Of a DNA stretch of 60,223 nt, positions 1 to 8,450 are shown in pieces. The DNA lies in assembly GCA_030834965.1 (NCBI GenBank), contig JAUQWW010000083.1, forward strand, positions 1 to 60,223, written 5' to 3'. The position numbers were made by a program, and so were the translations under genes. The DNA is from Gallionellaceae bacterium. GTDB taxonomy: Bacteria > Pseudomonadota > Gammaproteobacteria > Burkholderiales > Gallionellaceae. Positions within the stretch are counted from its first letter, which is position 1; every line of letters begins with the position of its first letter. Under the pieces are notes generated by a model. It did no database searches. It saw only the letters and a list, made by a program, of their open reading frames with translations, and was not told where the DNA came from.

Positions 1-30
1 CACCTCTTCGAGGTTCCCTGCGTTGCTCGA

Positions 31-111
31 CTGGTCAGGCTTCCTCATAAACTCGCACGATCCGCTACGCGGCCACGTGCTCAAACATATTCGTCAGAAT
101 TCCCTGACCAG
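31..111. repeat. Noncoding block with nested inverted repeats
   Basis: A 9-base inverted repeat (CTGGTCAGG at 31-39, CCTGACCAG at 103-111) brackets G/C-rich sequence with further short dyads such as TCCGCTACGC and CCTCCGCTAC. No credible reading frame or start codon with a ribosome site lies in 1-169. The style resembles dispersed intergenic repeats common in betaproteobacteria, and it may be one half of the block seen again at 1292-1483 on the other side of the orphan gene. Family membership is inference. Confidence 0.4.
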
Positions 112-169
112 CCTCCGCTACTCGGTGGCGGATGAGGGGAAGAAAAGCAAAAGACAAAACCTGTAATTC

Positions 170-199
170 GTAGGGTGGGCAACTCGTTGCCCACCCTAC
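170..199. repeat. REP-like perfect palindrome, GTAG...CTAC
   Basis: A perfect palindrome with 14-base arms and a two-base centre (TC). It starts with GTAG and ends with CTAC, the tetranucleotide typical at the foot of REP elements moved by REP-associated tyrosine transposases. It lies 34 bases beyond the stop codon of the minus-strand gene 234-1253, so it could also act as a transcript end or mRNA stabiliser. It has no T-run, so a classical terminator is unlikely. Confidence 0.6.
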
Positions 200-233
200 C
201 AGGCTTCACTATCGAACCAGCCCTATTTTCACT

Positions 234-1253
234 CTATCCAGCAGGAACAATTTCCTCGTTAATCTGGACACCATAAGAAAAACGAATATGTTTATTTTCT
301 TGCCTCCGTTGCTCTGGAGGAAATTCGACAACCTGAGTTGTGAAACCGCCGATACATAGCACATGTTTATTACACAAGTGGGCAAGCATGCTCTCAAATA
401 TTCCAGATAAGCCATCAACTGCATCAGCCATAAGCAAAGAAATAGACACGAGTGGGTAATGTTCCCCTCGATAAGTCACCTCAATCATTGGCGGAAAGAT
501 TTCCCCATTAGCGCGAATATCAAAATCGCTAATGACAGCTACTTGAGCTGGAGGCTGTGGATGTTCGATGCTGTTCCGAACATTCCGAATGTATTTCAAT
601 CTTGGAACAACATCCTTTGCAAACCGTGCGAAAGCATCACCTTCGCCATACTTTCGCGTCGCTAAATTAGCGAGAGAATCAAATCCTTTTGCCCCTACAT
701 CTTTCCCATAGAACAATTTAACAATACTAAACAGGCTTTGTGAAACATGATCGGCCTTTTGAAAAAATGACTTGCAGCGTTCCAGAACATTTCCAATTGC
801 TGGCATCGTCAGTACACCTTGCTTTTGCTGGCGATTGTTGAAAGCGTCGATCTCTGAGTTCTCAGACATTTGAAATGCAATTTTTATTTCCTGCATGGCT
901 ACAATATCTTTCAAAGCTTCAAACGACAGCAGGATAGCTTGTTCGCAGTTGAATGTCGGTGGCAGAAAGTTTTTCTTAAAGAGAATGTTTGCAGTAAGTA
1001 ACGTCCGCGCCACTAACTCAGATGCAGAGCCACAAATAAGAACTCGTTGTTGAGTATTGGGGATGTCTGGATTGAGACGCTTTGGGTCAATAGAATCTGC
1101 AAGTTTGACCGCGTAAATCCCATTTTCTTTAACTATGTATAAAACATCGCCGATAGGAATCATTTCCGTGATCGCACTACTATCATCGGCAGTTCCAACT
1201 TCCATTTTTTTCGCAGACTCGCGCAAGCAGTCAATCGGTCTTTTTTCGTTCAT
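234..1253 (-). CDS. Orphan protein with a HEPN-like RNxxxH motif
   Basis: A 339-residue protein that I cannot assign to a named family. It is soluble, with no signal peptide or membrane segment. Residues 205-235 form a helical stretch ending in R226-N-S-I-E-H231 (the codons lie near 560-580). This matches the Rx4H motif of HEPN nucleases and HEPN-like RNA-binding domains, and the following P-Q-P-P is compatible with it. The gene is more A/T-rich than its neighbours and sits alone between two repeat blocks (1-199 and 1292-1483), which suggests recent acquisition. The ATG at 1253 has a distant GGAGA upstream. A role in RNA cleavage or phage defence is only a hypothesis from the motif; no partner gene (MNT, toxin or antitoxin) is adjacent. 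Confidence 0.6.
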   Translation of the reverse strand: MNEKRPIDCLRESAKKMEVGTADDSSAITEMIPIGDVLYIVKENGIYAVKLADSIDPKRLNPDIPNTQQRVLICGSASELVARTLLTANILFKKNFLPPTFNCEQAILLSFEALKDIVAMQEIKIAFQMSENSEIDAFNNRQQKQGVLTMPAIGNVLERCKSFFQKADHVSQSLFSIVKLFYGKDVGAKGFDSLANLATRKYGEGDAFARFAKDVVPRLKYIRNVRNSIEHPQPPAQVAVISDFDIRANGEIFPPMIEVTYRGEHYPLVSISLLMADAVDGLSGIFESMLAHLCNKHVLCIGGFTTQVVEFPPEQRRQENKHIRFSYGVQINEEIVPAG

Positions 1254-1291
1254 TTACCCATAAGTCTCCGCATCATTTCCCCTGTGCGCCG

Positions 1292-1483
1292 CCTCGATCA
1301 GCCGCAAGGAAGCGGAGGGGTGGGCGAGCACTGTTCGAGCTCCGCAGTGGGGCACGTTTTGTGTGCCCCGCCAGGGCGAGTTGCGCAGCCCCGCTTGCTT
1401 GCGGCTGATCGAGGGGACCCCGAAGGGGCGGCAAACCGGGGGCGATTTCTTTTGGTTACTTTTCTTGGCAAGACAAGAAAAGT
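1292..1483. repeat. Composite noncoding repeat block with nested dyads
   Basis: The 311-base gap 1254-1565 holds no convincing gene. Its ends carry a perfect 17-base inverted repeat (1292-1308 and 1398-1414). Inside is a GGGGCAC/GTGCCCC dyad (1349-1355, 1363-1369), and after it an ACTTTTCTTG/CAAGAAAAGT dyad (1458-1467, 1474-1483). The last dyad, with its flanking GGTT and GACTAGC, resembles a motif I recall from scattered noncoding copies in many beta- and gammaproteobacteria. Any open frame across it is probably spurious. Function unknown. Confidence 0.55.
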
Positions 1484-1565
1484 GACTAGCTGCCGGGCTA
1501 CCCCCGGCGAATTTGCCTTTGATCTAATAATTGGTGGGCGTCCACCTTACACATGAGAAATTCCA

Positions 1566-2615
1566 TTGAGTGATTCTTCACAACAAACAAAAATAGTCGA
1601 AGTCGCCGCCGCCGTTCTGCAAAAACCAGACGGCTCCTTCCTCCTCGCCCAACGCCCCTCCGACAAAATCTGGGCCGGCTACTGGGAATTCCCCGGTGGC
1701 AAAGTAGAACCCGGCGAAACGCCTCACCATGCGCTGGTGCGCGAGCTGCGCGAGGAGTTGGGCATTGAAGTAGAAACTGCCTACCCGTGGCTTACCCGTG
1801 TGTTCACGTATCCGCATGCAACGGTGCGGTTGAATTTTTTTCGTGTGACGGCGTGGAGCGGCGAGATGCATCCGCATGAGGGGCAGGAGTTTGCGTGGCA
1901 GCGACTCCCACATGTTGATCCACTTCAGGAAAATTCGGTTTCGTCGTTCCTGCGCAGGCGGGAACCCAGTTTAATTAAACCGCTGGATTCCCGCCTGCGC
2001 GGGAATGACGGCATTACGGTTTCTCCTGTGTTGCCCGCCAACGCGCCCATCCTGCGGGCGCTGGAGTTGCCTGCGTTGTATGCCATCAGCAATATAAAGG
2101 AGCTGGGTGAGGAGGCGTTCATGCAGCGGCTGGAGGCGGCGCTGCGCAATGGGTTGCGGCTGGTGCAGTTGCGCGAGAAGAATTATTCGCGCGAGGCGTT
2201 GCGCGAATTGGCGCTCAAGATGTTGCCCTTAATGAAACAGTATGACGCACGTCTTTTGATTAATGCTGACATCGAGCTGGCAACAGAGATCGGTGCGGAT
2301 GGCGTGCATCTGAATGGTGGGCAATTGGCCGAGCTGCACGAACGTCCCGCTGTGGAATGGTGCGCAGCCTCCTGCCATAACGCGACGGAGTTGCGTCGTG
2401 CGGAAGAGCTGGGCTGCGACTTTGCGCTGTTGAGCCCGGTGCTGCCTACGCTCTCGCATCCGGGCGAACCTGCGCTTGGCTGGGAAAAGTTTTCCAGGAT
2501 CGCAATGGGCTGTTCGATCCCGGTGTATGCGCTGGGCGGGCTGCAGCTTACGGATATGGAAACGGCCTGGCAGCACGGCGCGCATGGCATCGCGTTGTTG
2601 CGTCAGGCCTGGTGA
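1566..2615 (+). CDS. Nudix hydrolase (MutT-like) fused to a ThiE/TenI-like domain
   Basis: A two-domain protein of 349 residues. Residues 10-120 are a MutT-type Nudix domain with a complete Nudix box (G45, E51, then R59-E60-L61-R-E63-E64-L-G66), expected to hydrolyse oxidised nucleotides such as 8-oxo-dGTP. Residues about 165-345 form a TIM-barrel domain like thiamine phosphate synthase/TenI (Q-L-R-E-K, G-V-H-L, S-P-V-L). The usual ThiE I-N-D-R is I-N-A-D here, so synthase activity is doubtful. This fusion is a known betaproteobacterial architecture. Translation appears to begin at TTG 1566, because no in-frame ATG precedes the Nudix domain. The linker (residues 126-149) is made of a palindromic repeat described separately. 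The gene converges on tamB. Confidence 0.88.
   Translation: MSDSSQQTKIVEVAAAVLQKPDGSFLLAQRPSDKIWAGYWEFPGGKVEPGETPHHALVRELREELGIEVETAYPWLTRVFTYPHATVRLNFFRVTAWSGEMHPHEGQEFAWQRLPHVDPLQENSVSSFLRRREPSLIKPLDSRLRGNDGITVSPVLPANAPILRALELPALYAISNIKELGEEAFMQRLEAALRNGLRLVQLREKNYSREALRELALKMLPLMKQYDARLLINADIELATEIGADGVHLNGGQLAELHERPAVEWCAASCHNATELRRAEELGCDFALLSPVLPTLSHPGEPALGWEKFSRIAMGCSIPVYALGGLQLTDMETAWQHGAHGIALLRQAW
1942..2010. repeat. dRS3-like paired palindromic repeat inside a CDS
   Basis: Two 28-base arms (1942-1969 and 1983-2010) are inverted copies of each other with about three mismatches. Each contains a TTCC/GGAA-bounded dyad; the second has the intact core ATTCCC-N8-GGGAAT. The unit is 69 bases, exactly 23 codons, and lies in frame in the linker of the Nudix-ThiE fusion. 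A closely related, more perfect copy is intergenic at 36577-36661. The core resembles the neisserial dRS3 repeat format. Confidence 0.8.
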
Positions 2616-2662
2616 CGCGGCGATAGCCGCATCGACTGGCATCTGTGATTGGCAACAGAAGG

Positions 2663-5600
2663 TCATTCAAAGCTGAAGGTATAGAAAATATCGACGGCGT
2701 TATCAATGCCTGCCTGGGTAACGATGTTTACCCTGGGGGTGAGGGTGTAGGTGAGTTTCGTCACGCCCGCCACTGCCGTTACCCCCTGTTCGTAGCTGAG
2801 GAAGGCGCGCGCCGAGAGCCGCTTGCCGACGGTGATGATCTGGCTGCTCAACGGGCTGCCATTGGTGGTCTGGCTGGTCGGTAATTTGTCATTCCCGACT
2901 TGTCGCAGAGACAGTTCATCCACGCCCAGCGTTTGTTTAAGCTGGCCGGTGATGCCGCCCGAGCCTCCGCCCAGTATGCTTCCGGCTGCTGCGAGCAGCA
3001 CCGAGGAATCGATTCCGCTTGCATCGGGGGGGCGCCCAAGTACGATCCAGGAGAGTTTTTCAGCGTCCGGAACAACAGGGGTGGACACCAGCCGCACTGC
3101 CGGGTGCAGCGCCGTGCCCGTTACCTCCACGCCCGCTTCTACGCTCAGCCCCTTGCGCAGCGCGAGTATGTTCAGCCCCGGATCGTAAAGCGGCCCCTGA
3201 AAGTTCACGATTCCCCGTTCTACCGTCAGGCGCTGGCCGTACGCCTCGTAGCTGGCATCGCGGGCGGCGATGGTGCCGGTGACGCGCAACTGCTGGCCGG
3301 GCGCATCGCGCACGCTCAACTGGCCAGCCAGCCTTGCTTCCAGCCCGGAAGCGCGCAGGTAAAAATGTTCGCCCAGATCCAGGGTGGCATCGACGGATAT
3401 GCGCGGCCCTTTGCGGACGGCTGCCTGCTGTCCGGTGATCACGATGTCGTCGGACAACTGCGGACGGCCCGTAACGGGTTGGTTGATCAATCCTGCGTCA
3501 GCGGTGATGCTGCCGCCTAGCATGAGCGTATTCTTTTTGAGGCTGGCGTGCCCGCTGCCGGAGGCGATTATCCAGCGGTCGGGGCGCTGCCACAGCGGCA
3601 GGCGGCTGGCACTGATCGTCAGATTGCCGTTCTCGCCGGTCAGGCCGATGGTGCCGGACGCGGTGAGTTTGCCGGGCTCGCGCCCCAGATTCAGTCCGGT
3701 CAACATGCTGTCGCGTGGCTGAGGCTGATGCGGGGCGGTGAAGCTCAGGGTGTCGATGTACACGGATTCCTGGTCGAAGCGTGCCGCGAGTTGCCCCTGC
3801 TGCAGCCTTACGCCCTGATCCAGAAAGGCCAGCGCCAGATCATCACCGCGTACTTGCCCGCGCACAAAGGGGGCGCCGAAGGTGCCGGCCACATCCGCCT
3901 CCAGAGCCAGCCGCCCACCGCTCTTCAGGTTGTCATTGATGGCTGGCCCAATCCACACAAGATCGGCCACATTGAAGCGTATCTGTCCGGTAAGCGGCGC
4001 GCGGTCTGGCACTGTCCAGCCTGCGCCGGATTGCGCCAGCGGCATGGCCACAGTGGCGCGCAAGTCGCCGAGACGTTCCCCCGCTGCCGTCAGTTCTCCA
4101 GACAGTTGACCGTCGGCGGCGCGGGCAGAGAATTGCAGCGTGCGCAAACCCAGCGGGAGCGGCGGATCGCCGGGCAGCAGCCAATCGCCACTCTCGCGCG
4201 CTACGCGCACACCGCCCAGCAATTGTGCGGCGGAGGCAATGTCCCACTCGCCACCCAGGCGCAGGGTTTCCTGGCCGTACCTCGCGAGGGGGGCTGGCTG
4301 CAATCCAGTGATTGCGCGCAGTCCGATGCCGGTGAAGCTGCCACGGCTGTTCCATCGCTGCGGTGTCCACGCTGCGCTGCTGATGTGTACCTGACCACCG
4401 GCCACGGCAAACTGTGCTGCGTCGAGTGAGGCGTGATCCCGGCTCAGCGAGAGGGGTGTGGCCGCCAGCAACTTGAAAGGCAACGCACCCGTGCCGGAAA
4501 GCTCCGTCAGCATTCCCTGCCATTGAATATTTCCCCAGCCCTGTGCCGGATCGGTGAGCCCGCCGTTTGCATGCAGCGTCAGTTTGCTGCCGTTGTCCAG
4601 TTGCGCTTCTGCGTTCAGGTCGTGATGCGAGCGGCTGCCGTGCACGCCAAGTTGCAGGCTTTGCATCAGGTTCTTTGCCTTGACACGGTAGTCGGCGGCA
4701 TTTGCGGTGAGCGATAGCGCTTCCCCATGCAGGCTGGCGACAGCGGTGAAGCTGGCCAGGTGATGGTCGCCGGGCAGGGCGAGGTCGCGGCCTTGTGCCT
4801 CGAGGGTTGCATCAGGTTTAGCCAGGTTGCCCGCCAGGCTGGCACGGGCATTAAGGGTGCCGCCAAAGCCGGCGCCGAGCTGGGCCAGTGCGGGTGCGGC
4901 GAGGTCCAGTTGCAGCCGGTCCGCCGCAGCGCCGAAGCTGCCCTTCGCGCTCAGGCGGTTGTCGCCCAGCCGCAATTCGGCCTCACCCTTGCCCCGGCTG
5001 ATGCCGACGAACTCGATCCGGCCGCTCCCGTTCACGTGCTGATCTGCCAGGCGACTGTCGCTGATCATGAAGCGTACTGCGCCGGCGACTTGAGGCTCCA
5101 TTTCACCGGTCAGTTCGAGCGTGGCGTTCAGGTCGGAGCGCGGTGCGCGCAGGAATTCGGCAAGGTCGAAGCGCTGCAGCTTGCCGTTAAAGGTATAGGC
5201 GCGCTGCCCGCCCAGCCCCATCCTGCCTTGTCCGGTGAGTGTCGCTCGGCCACGCGCGAGGCGCAGGTTTTCCAGGGTAAGGCTGTCGCCAGCTTTGGCC
5301 AGGCGCGCATCCAGGTGCAGCGTGCCGTCGCTGAGGGCGAGCACAGCTTGCTGGGCAGCGTCATCACCGCTGAGTTTCATGCTGCCGTTGAGCCGGGCGG
5401 CGCGCAGCCGTGTGTCCAGTGCGGCCGGATCGAGGCGGCGGATGGTCAGATCTGCCGATCCGGTCGCCCGCTCGCGTTGCCAGGCGAGATGACCTGAAAT
5501 GGACGCGCCTCCCGCGAGATTTAGCGTCAGCTCGTCGAATTGCAGCAAGTCGGCGGAGAGCACAGCGTGAGTGCGCGCTTCAAGCAGCGGCAGGCCGCCG

Positions 5601-6559
5601 CGATCAATGGGTGCAGGGGAGGCGTTTTTCGCCGTCACATTGCCTTCAAGCCGCCCGGCAGCATTGCCGCGCAAATCGGCTTGCAGCGTGAGGTTCGCCT
5701 GTGGAGCTTGAGGCGAGAAGGCGCGTGGATTTAATCCGCTCACTTGCAGGTGCAACGCGGCGAGTGGGAAAGCGGCGTAGGGCATCAACTGCGCGTCCGC
5801 TTTCCCGGTGAGCCCCGCGCCATCGCCCTGTGCATTGATCGTGAATTGCTCAAGGTTGCCGCGGGCAGTGGCAGAAATATGCGCTTCCCGTGCCTCGAGC
5901 CCGGTGAAATCAGTGAGCCCGGCAAGGTCTGCCTGCGCTTGCAGAGTGAACGGCCTGGTTCCGTCCAGTTGGGCGGATGCAGTCAGCTTGCCGTATTCAA
6001 GGCTGGCGCGCAGATCCTGCAAATGGTGCTGGCGACCGTCGCTTTCCAGTCGCGCGGTAATATTGCGTGCAGCAAAACCGGGTGCGCCGCCTTCTTTGCT
6101 GATCATTCGCAGTGCACCGATGTCAAGCTTGTGGAGCGATAGCGGCAGCGGCAGGCGCAAGTTATCGGGGAGCAAGTTGTTCGGAGACGTGGCAGGAGGT
6201 GACAGCACTTCGGCATCACGTGCCGTCAAGGCCGTTATCTCAAGTCTGGCGGCCAGCAGTGCGGCAGGTCGCCAGCTCAGCTGGATGTCACGCGCGGTGA
6301 CGCGCAGAGTGCTGCTGTTAATGACCAGGGTTTTCGCGCTCATGTGCTCGAGCAACGTGCCGTTCACACCCTCAATCGAAACGCTGCCCGAGCTGGTTTG
6401 TGCAACTGTTGCGGCTACCCAGCGGAGGCCGGATGTGCTGGATAACAGCCAGATGCCGCCCGCGGATATGGCGATGGCCAGCAGCAGAACGGGTAACCAC
6501 CAGCCGGATCTTGTGGCGGGTTGCGCAGCTGAATTTTGGTGGGACGAGTCGGTCATCAT
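2663..6559 (-). CDS. tamB: Translocation and assembly module inner-membrane protein TamB
   Basis: A large envelope protein of 1298 residues with an N-terminal membrane anchor (W-W-L-P-V-L-L-L-A-I-A-I-S-A-G-G near residue 20). A long beta-rich periplasmic body follows, and the C-terminus carries the DUF490/TamB domain (about residues 960-1298), ending in Y-T-F-S-F-E. TamB bridges inner and outer membranes with TamA and is linked to autotransporter assembly and phospholipid transport. The start at 6559 is chosen because it gives a clean N-in anchor and overlaps the tamA stop in a TGATG junction. The frame stays open upstream to 7108, but that part lies inside tamA and is not TamB-like. Length is normal for the family. 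Confidence 0.93.
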   Translation of the reverse strand: MMTDSSHQNSAAQPATRSGWWLPVLLLAIAISAGGIWLLSSTSGLRWVAATVAQTSSGSVSIEGVNGTLLEHMSAKTLVINSSTLRVTARDIQLSWRPAALLAARLEITALTARDAEVLSPPATSPNNLLPDNLRLPLPLSLHKLDIGALRMISKEGGAPGFAARNITARLESDGRQHHLQDLRASLEYGKLTASAQLDGTRPFTLQAQADLAGLTDFTGLEAREAHISATARGNLEQFTINAQGDGAGLTGKADAQLMPYAAFPLAALHLQVSGLNPRAFSPQAPQANLTLQADLRGNAAGRLEGNVTAKNASPAPIDRGGLPLLEARTHAVLSADLLQFDELTLNLAGGASISGHLAWQRERATGSADLTIRRLDPAALDTRLRAARLNGSMKLSGDDAAQQAVLALSDGTLHLDARLAKAGDSLTLENLRLARGRATLTGQGRMGLGGQRAYTFNGKLQRFDLAEFLRAPRSDLNATLELTGEMEPQVAGAVRFMISDSRLADQHVNGSGRIEFVGISRGKGEAELRLGDNRLSAKGSFGAAADRLQLDLAAPALAQLGAGFGGTLNARASLAGNLAKPDATLEAQGRDLALPGDHHLASFTAVASLHGEALSLTANAADYRVKAKNLMQSLQLGVHGSRSHHDLNAEAQLDNGSKLTLHANGGLTDPAQGWGNIQWQGMLTELSGTGALPFKLLAATPLSLSRDHASLDAAQFAVAGGQVHISSAAWTPQRWNSRGSFTGIGLRAITGLQPAPLARYGQETLRLGGEWDIASAAQLLGGVRVARESGDWLLPGDPPLPLGLRTLQFSARAADGQLSGELTAAGERLGDLRATVAMPLAQSGAGWTVPDRAPLTGQIRFNVADLVWIGPAINDNLKSGGRLALEADVAGTFGAPFVRGQVRGDDLALAFLDQGVRLQQGQLAARFDQESVYIDTLSFTAPHQPQPRDSMLTGLNLGREPGKLTASGTIGLTGENGNLTISASRLPLWQRPDRWIIASGSGHASLKKNTLMLGGSITADAGLINQPVTGRPQLSDDIVITGQQAAVRKGPRISVDATLDLGEHFYLRASGLEARLAGQLSVRDAPGQQLRVTGTIAARDASYEAYGQRLTVERGIVNFQGPLYDPGLNILALRKGLSVEAGVEVTGTALHPAVRLVSTPVVPDAEKLSWIVLGRPPDASGIDSSVLLAAAGSILGGGSGGITGQLKQTLGVDELSLRQVGNDKLPTSQTTNGSPLSSQIITVGKRLSARAFLSYEQGVTAVAGVTKLTYTLTPRVNIVTQAGIDNAVDIFYTFSFE

Positions 6560-8337
6560 CAGAACGCCACGGCAATCGAAAAATGCAGCCGCAAAGCATG
6601 AGCTTCCGGCCCCCAGGCGACGTCCACCGCCAGCGGTCCGACCGGGCTGCGCCAGCGTGCCCCGCTGCCATAGCCGGTAGCCAAACGCAGGTCGGGCAAG
6701 ATGTCCGCAGCGTCGCCGGCATCGATGAACAGGGCTGCACCCCAGTCGCGGCTGAACCAGTGGGTGTATTCGGCGCTGGCGGTGGCCAGTGCGCGGCCAC
6801 CCACCACGGCTGCGCCCTCGTGCACGCCCAGGCTCTGGTAGGGGTAGCCGCGCACCGATTGGGCACCGCCGGCGCGGAACAGATATTCCTGGGGGATGCC
6901 GGCGCGGGACAAGGCTGCGGTGTAACCCGCCTCGCCACGCAATGAGAATATATCGCGCGTCCCCACCGGCCACCAGATCTGGTGGCGTGCGTAGCTGCGC
7001 AGAAAGTTCTGGTCCGACAGTAATTCCCTGCTGGCGCCGCCAACACGGATTTCGGTCACGTTGCCGCGCCGTGGATACAGAGGGTCGTCCACGGCGCGCC
7101 GGCGCCACTGCCAGTCCAGCACCAGTGCCTGGTTGGTTTGCTGTATGCCACCCGCCGGCCGTCGCTTTTCATCCTGCCAGTTGATGCCTATCTGCGTCTC
7201 AATCTGCCCCAGCGTGCGGCTGCGCGTCACGCCAAAATTCCTGTCCAGGGTTTTCAGTCCCTGGATATGTGTTGCCTGGACGCTTGTCAGCCAGGATAGC
7301 CGGTAGCCATCGTCGTCCGGCAGCGTGTCGAGTCCGGCGGACAGCGTCTGGCGATTCTGTTCCAGGCGAAGCCGGCTGTTCAGGTTCAAGGCGCGCTTAA
7401 GGAAATTGTAGCTGCGGTAGTTGATTTCGCTGCGTGCGCCGTTGTTGCTGCTGTAGCCGATGCCGATCGCCACGCGCCGGGACTTTGCCTCGACCACCAC
7501 GACCCGTACCGGGGCGGCTTCGTGCGTGGCCGCATCCGGCTCGATGTTGACGATAACGGAACTGAATTGGGGCAGGTTCTGCAAGCGCGTCTGAAAGTTG
7601 AGCAGCAGATCGCGGCGATAAGGGTCGCCAGTGCGGAATGGTGCCAGGCGCGTGACCAAATTTCTTTCGTAACGTTCCAGCCCGCTCACCGCCAGATCGC
7701 CGAAGCGGAAGGCGGGCCCTGAGTCGACGACTACCATCAGTTGGGCACTCGCGGCAGCGGGATCCACGTCCACCTGGCTCATCGCGATTTGCGCGGCGGC
7801 ATAATCTTCCCGCGTCACGCTGGAGAGTAGCGCGGCCTTGGCTTCTTCCCACACAGACGAGCGAAACGGTGCACCAACGCCCAGGGGCCATGCGGCCCGC
7901 AGTCTTTCGACACGGGCGCGGCGCTCGGCGTTGTCAGCGGCGAGATCGCCCTTGAATACAATGTTCAGCTGTGTAACCAGAGTGCGCGGGCCCGGCACGA
8001 CTTCTACTACCATAACACCACCCGGCCCGGCGGGTTGCAGCGTCACCGTCGGCGTGAAATAGCCCTCGGTGGCCAGCAGCTCGCCGATTTCCCTTTGTGC
8101 CCGCCGCATGAAGGTTGCGCGTGCGGTCTCGTCAGGTAGTGTTGCGCCGGGCAGCGCGAAATGGGTTTCTAACAGATCACGTACCGACTCCGGAGCGGAG
8201 AGGGTGATGGTGGGTGTATTGCCGGCATCCCATGCCTGCTGCGCGTCAGCACGGCCACTGGACAGCATGGCGATGGCGAGTGCAAACCCCAGCAAGCGGG
8301 CTGGAAGAGAGTAATCGCGATTGCCGACGTTAGCCAT
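6559..8337 (-). CDS. tamA: Outer-membrane translocation protein TamA (Omp85 family)
   Basis: A 592-residue Omp85-family protein. A signal peptide ends near A32 (A-D-A then Q-Q), POTRA repeats fill about residues 35-280, and a 16-strand barrel domain follows. The barrel contains the conserved V-R-G-Y loop motif of Omp85 proteins (about 495-498) and ends in the terminal phenylalanine recognised by the BAM complex. It acts in the outer membrane as partner of TamB, encoded directly downstream with the stop and start sharing one base (TGATG), so the two are translationally coupled. BamA itself is ruled out by the shorter POTRA region and the tamB neighbour. Confidence 0.93.
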   Translation of the reverse strand: MANVGNRDYSLPARLLGFALAIAMLSSGRADAQQAWDAGNTPTITLSAPESVRDLLETHFALPGATLPDETARATFMRRAQREIGELLATEGYFTPTVTLQPAGPGGVMVVEVVPGPRTLVTQLNIVFKGDLAADNAERRARVERLRAAWPLGVGAPFRSSVWEEAKAALLSSVTREDYAAAQIAMSQVDVDPAAASAQLMVVVDSGPAFRFGDLAVSGLERYERNLVTRLAPFRTGDPYRRDLLLNFQTRLQNLPQFSSVIVNIEPDAATHEAAPVRVVVVEAKSRRVAIGIGYSSNNGARSEINYRSYNFLKRALNLNSRLRLEQNRQTLSAGLDTLPDDDGYRLSWLTSVQATHIQGLKTLDRNFGVTRSRTLGQIETQIGINWQDEKRRPAGGIQQTNQALVLDWQWRRRAVDDPLYPRRGNVTEIRVGGASRELLSDQNFLRSYARHQIWWPVGTRDIFSLRGEAGYTAALSRAGIPQEYLFRAGGAQSVRGYPYQSLGVHEGAAVVGGRALATASAEYTHWFSRDWGAALFIDAGDAADILPDLRLATGYGSGARWRSPVGPLAVDVAWGPEAHALRLHFSIAVAF

Positions 8338-8450
8338 GTTGTTTTTGTCGGGCGATGAAGGCCAGCAATAAGTTGAATAATGCGGTGAATTCTAAGTCCG
8401 GATGCACCACAGTCCAGTTTTTAACCGGATACTCATTACGGGGCTGTTGC

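Noticed and set aside
1284-1556. 90-codon plus-strand open frame between the orphan gene and the Nudix fusion
   Set aside because: It runs through nested noncoding repeats; similar translations are known artefacts of this repeat type.
2617-2630. GCGGC-GATA-GCCGC hairpin after the Nudix fusion as a terminator
   Set aside because: The stem is only five bases and no T-run follows on either strand.
6560-7108. Open extension of the tamB frame for 183 codons upstream of 6559
   Set aside because: It lies inside tamA in another frame, has Arg/Pro-rich composition with no TamB similarity, and the TGATG junction gives a better start with a proper membrane anchor.
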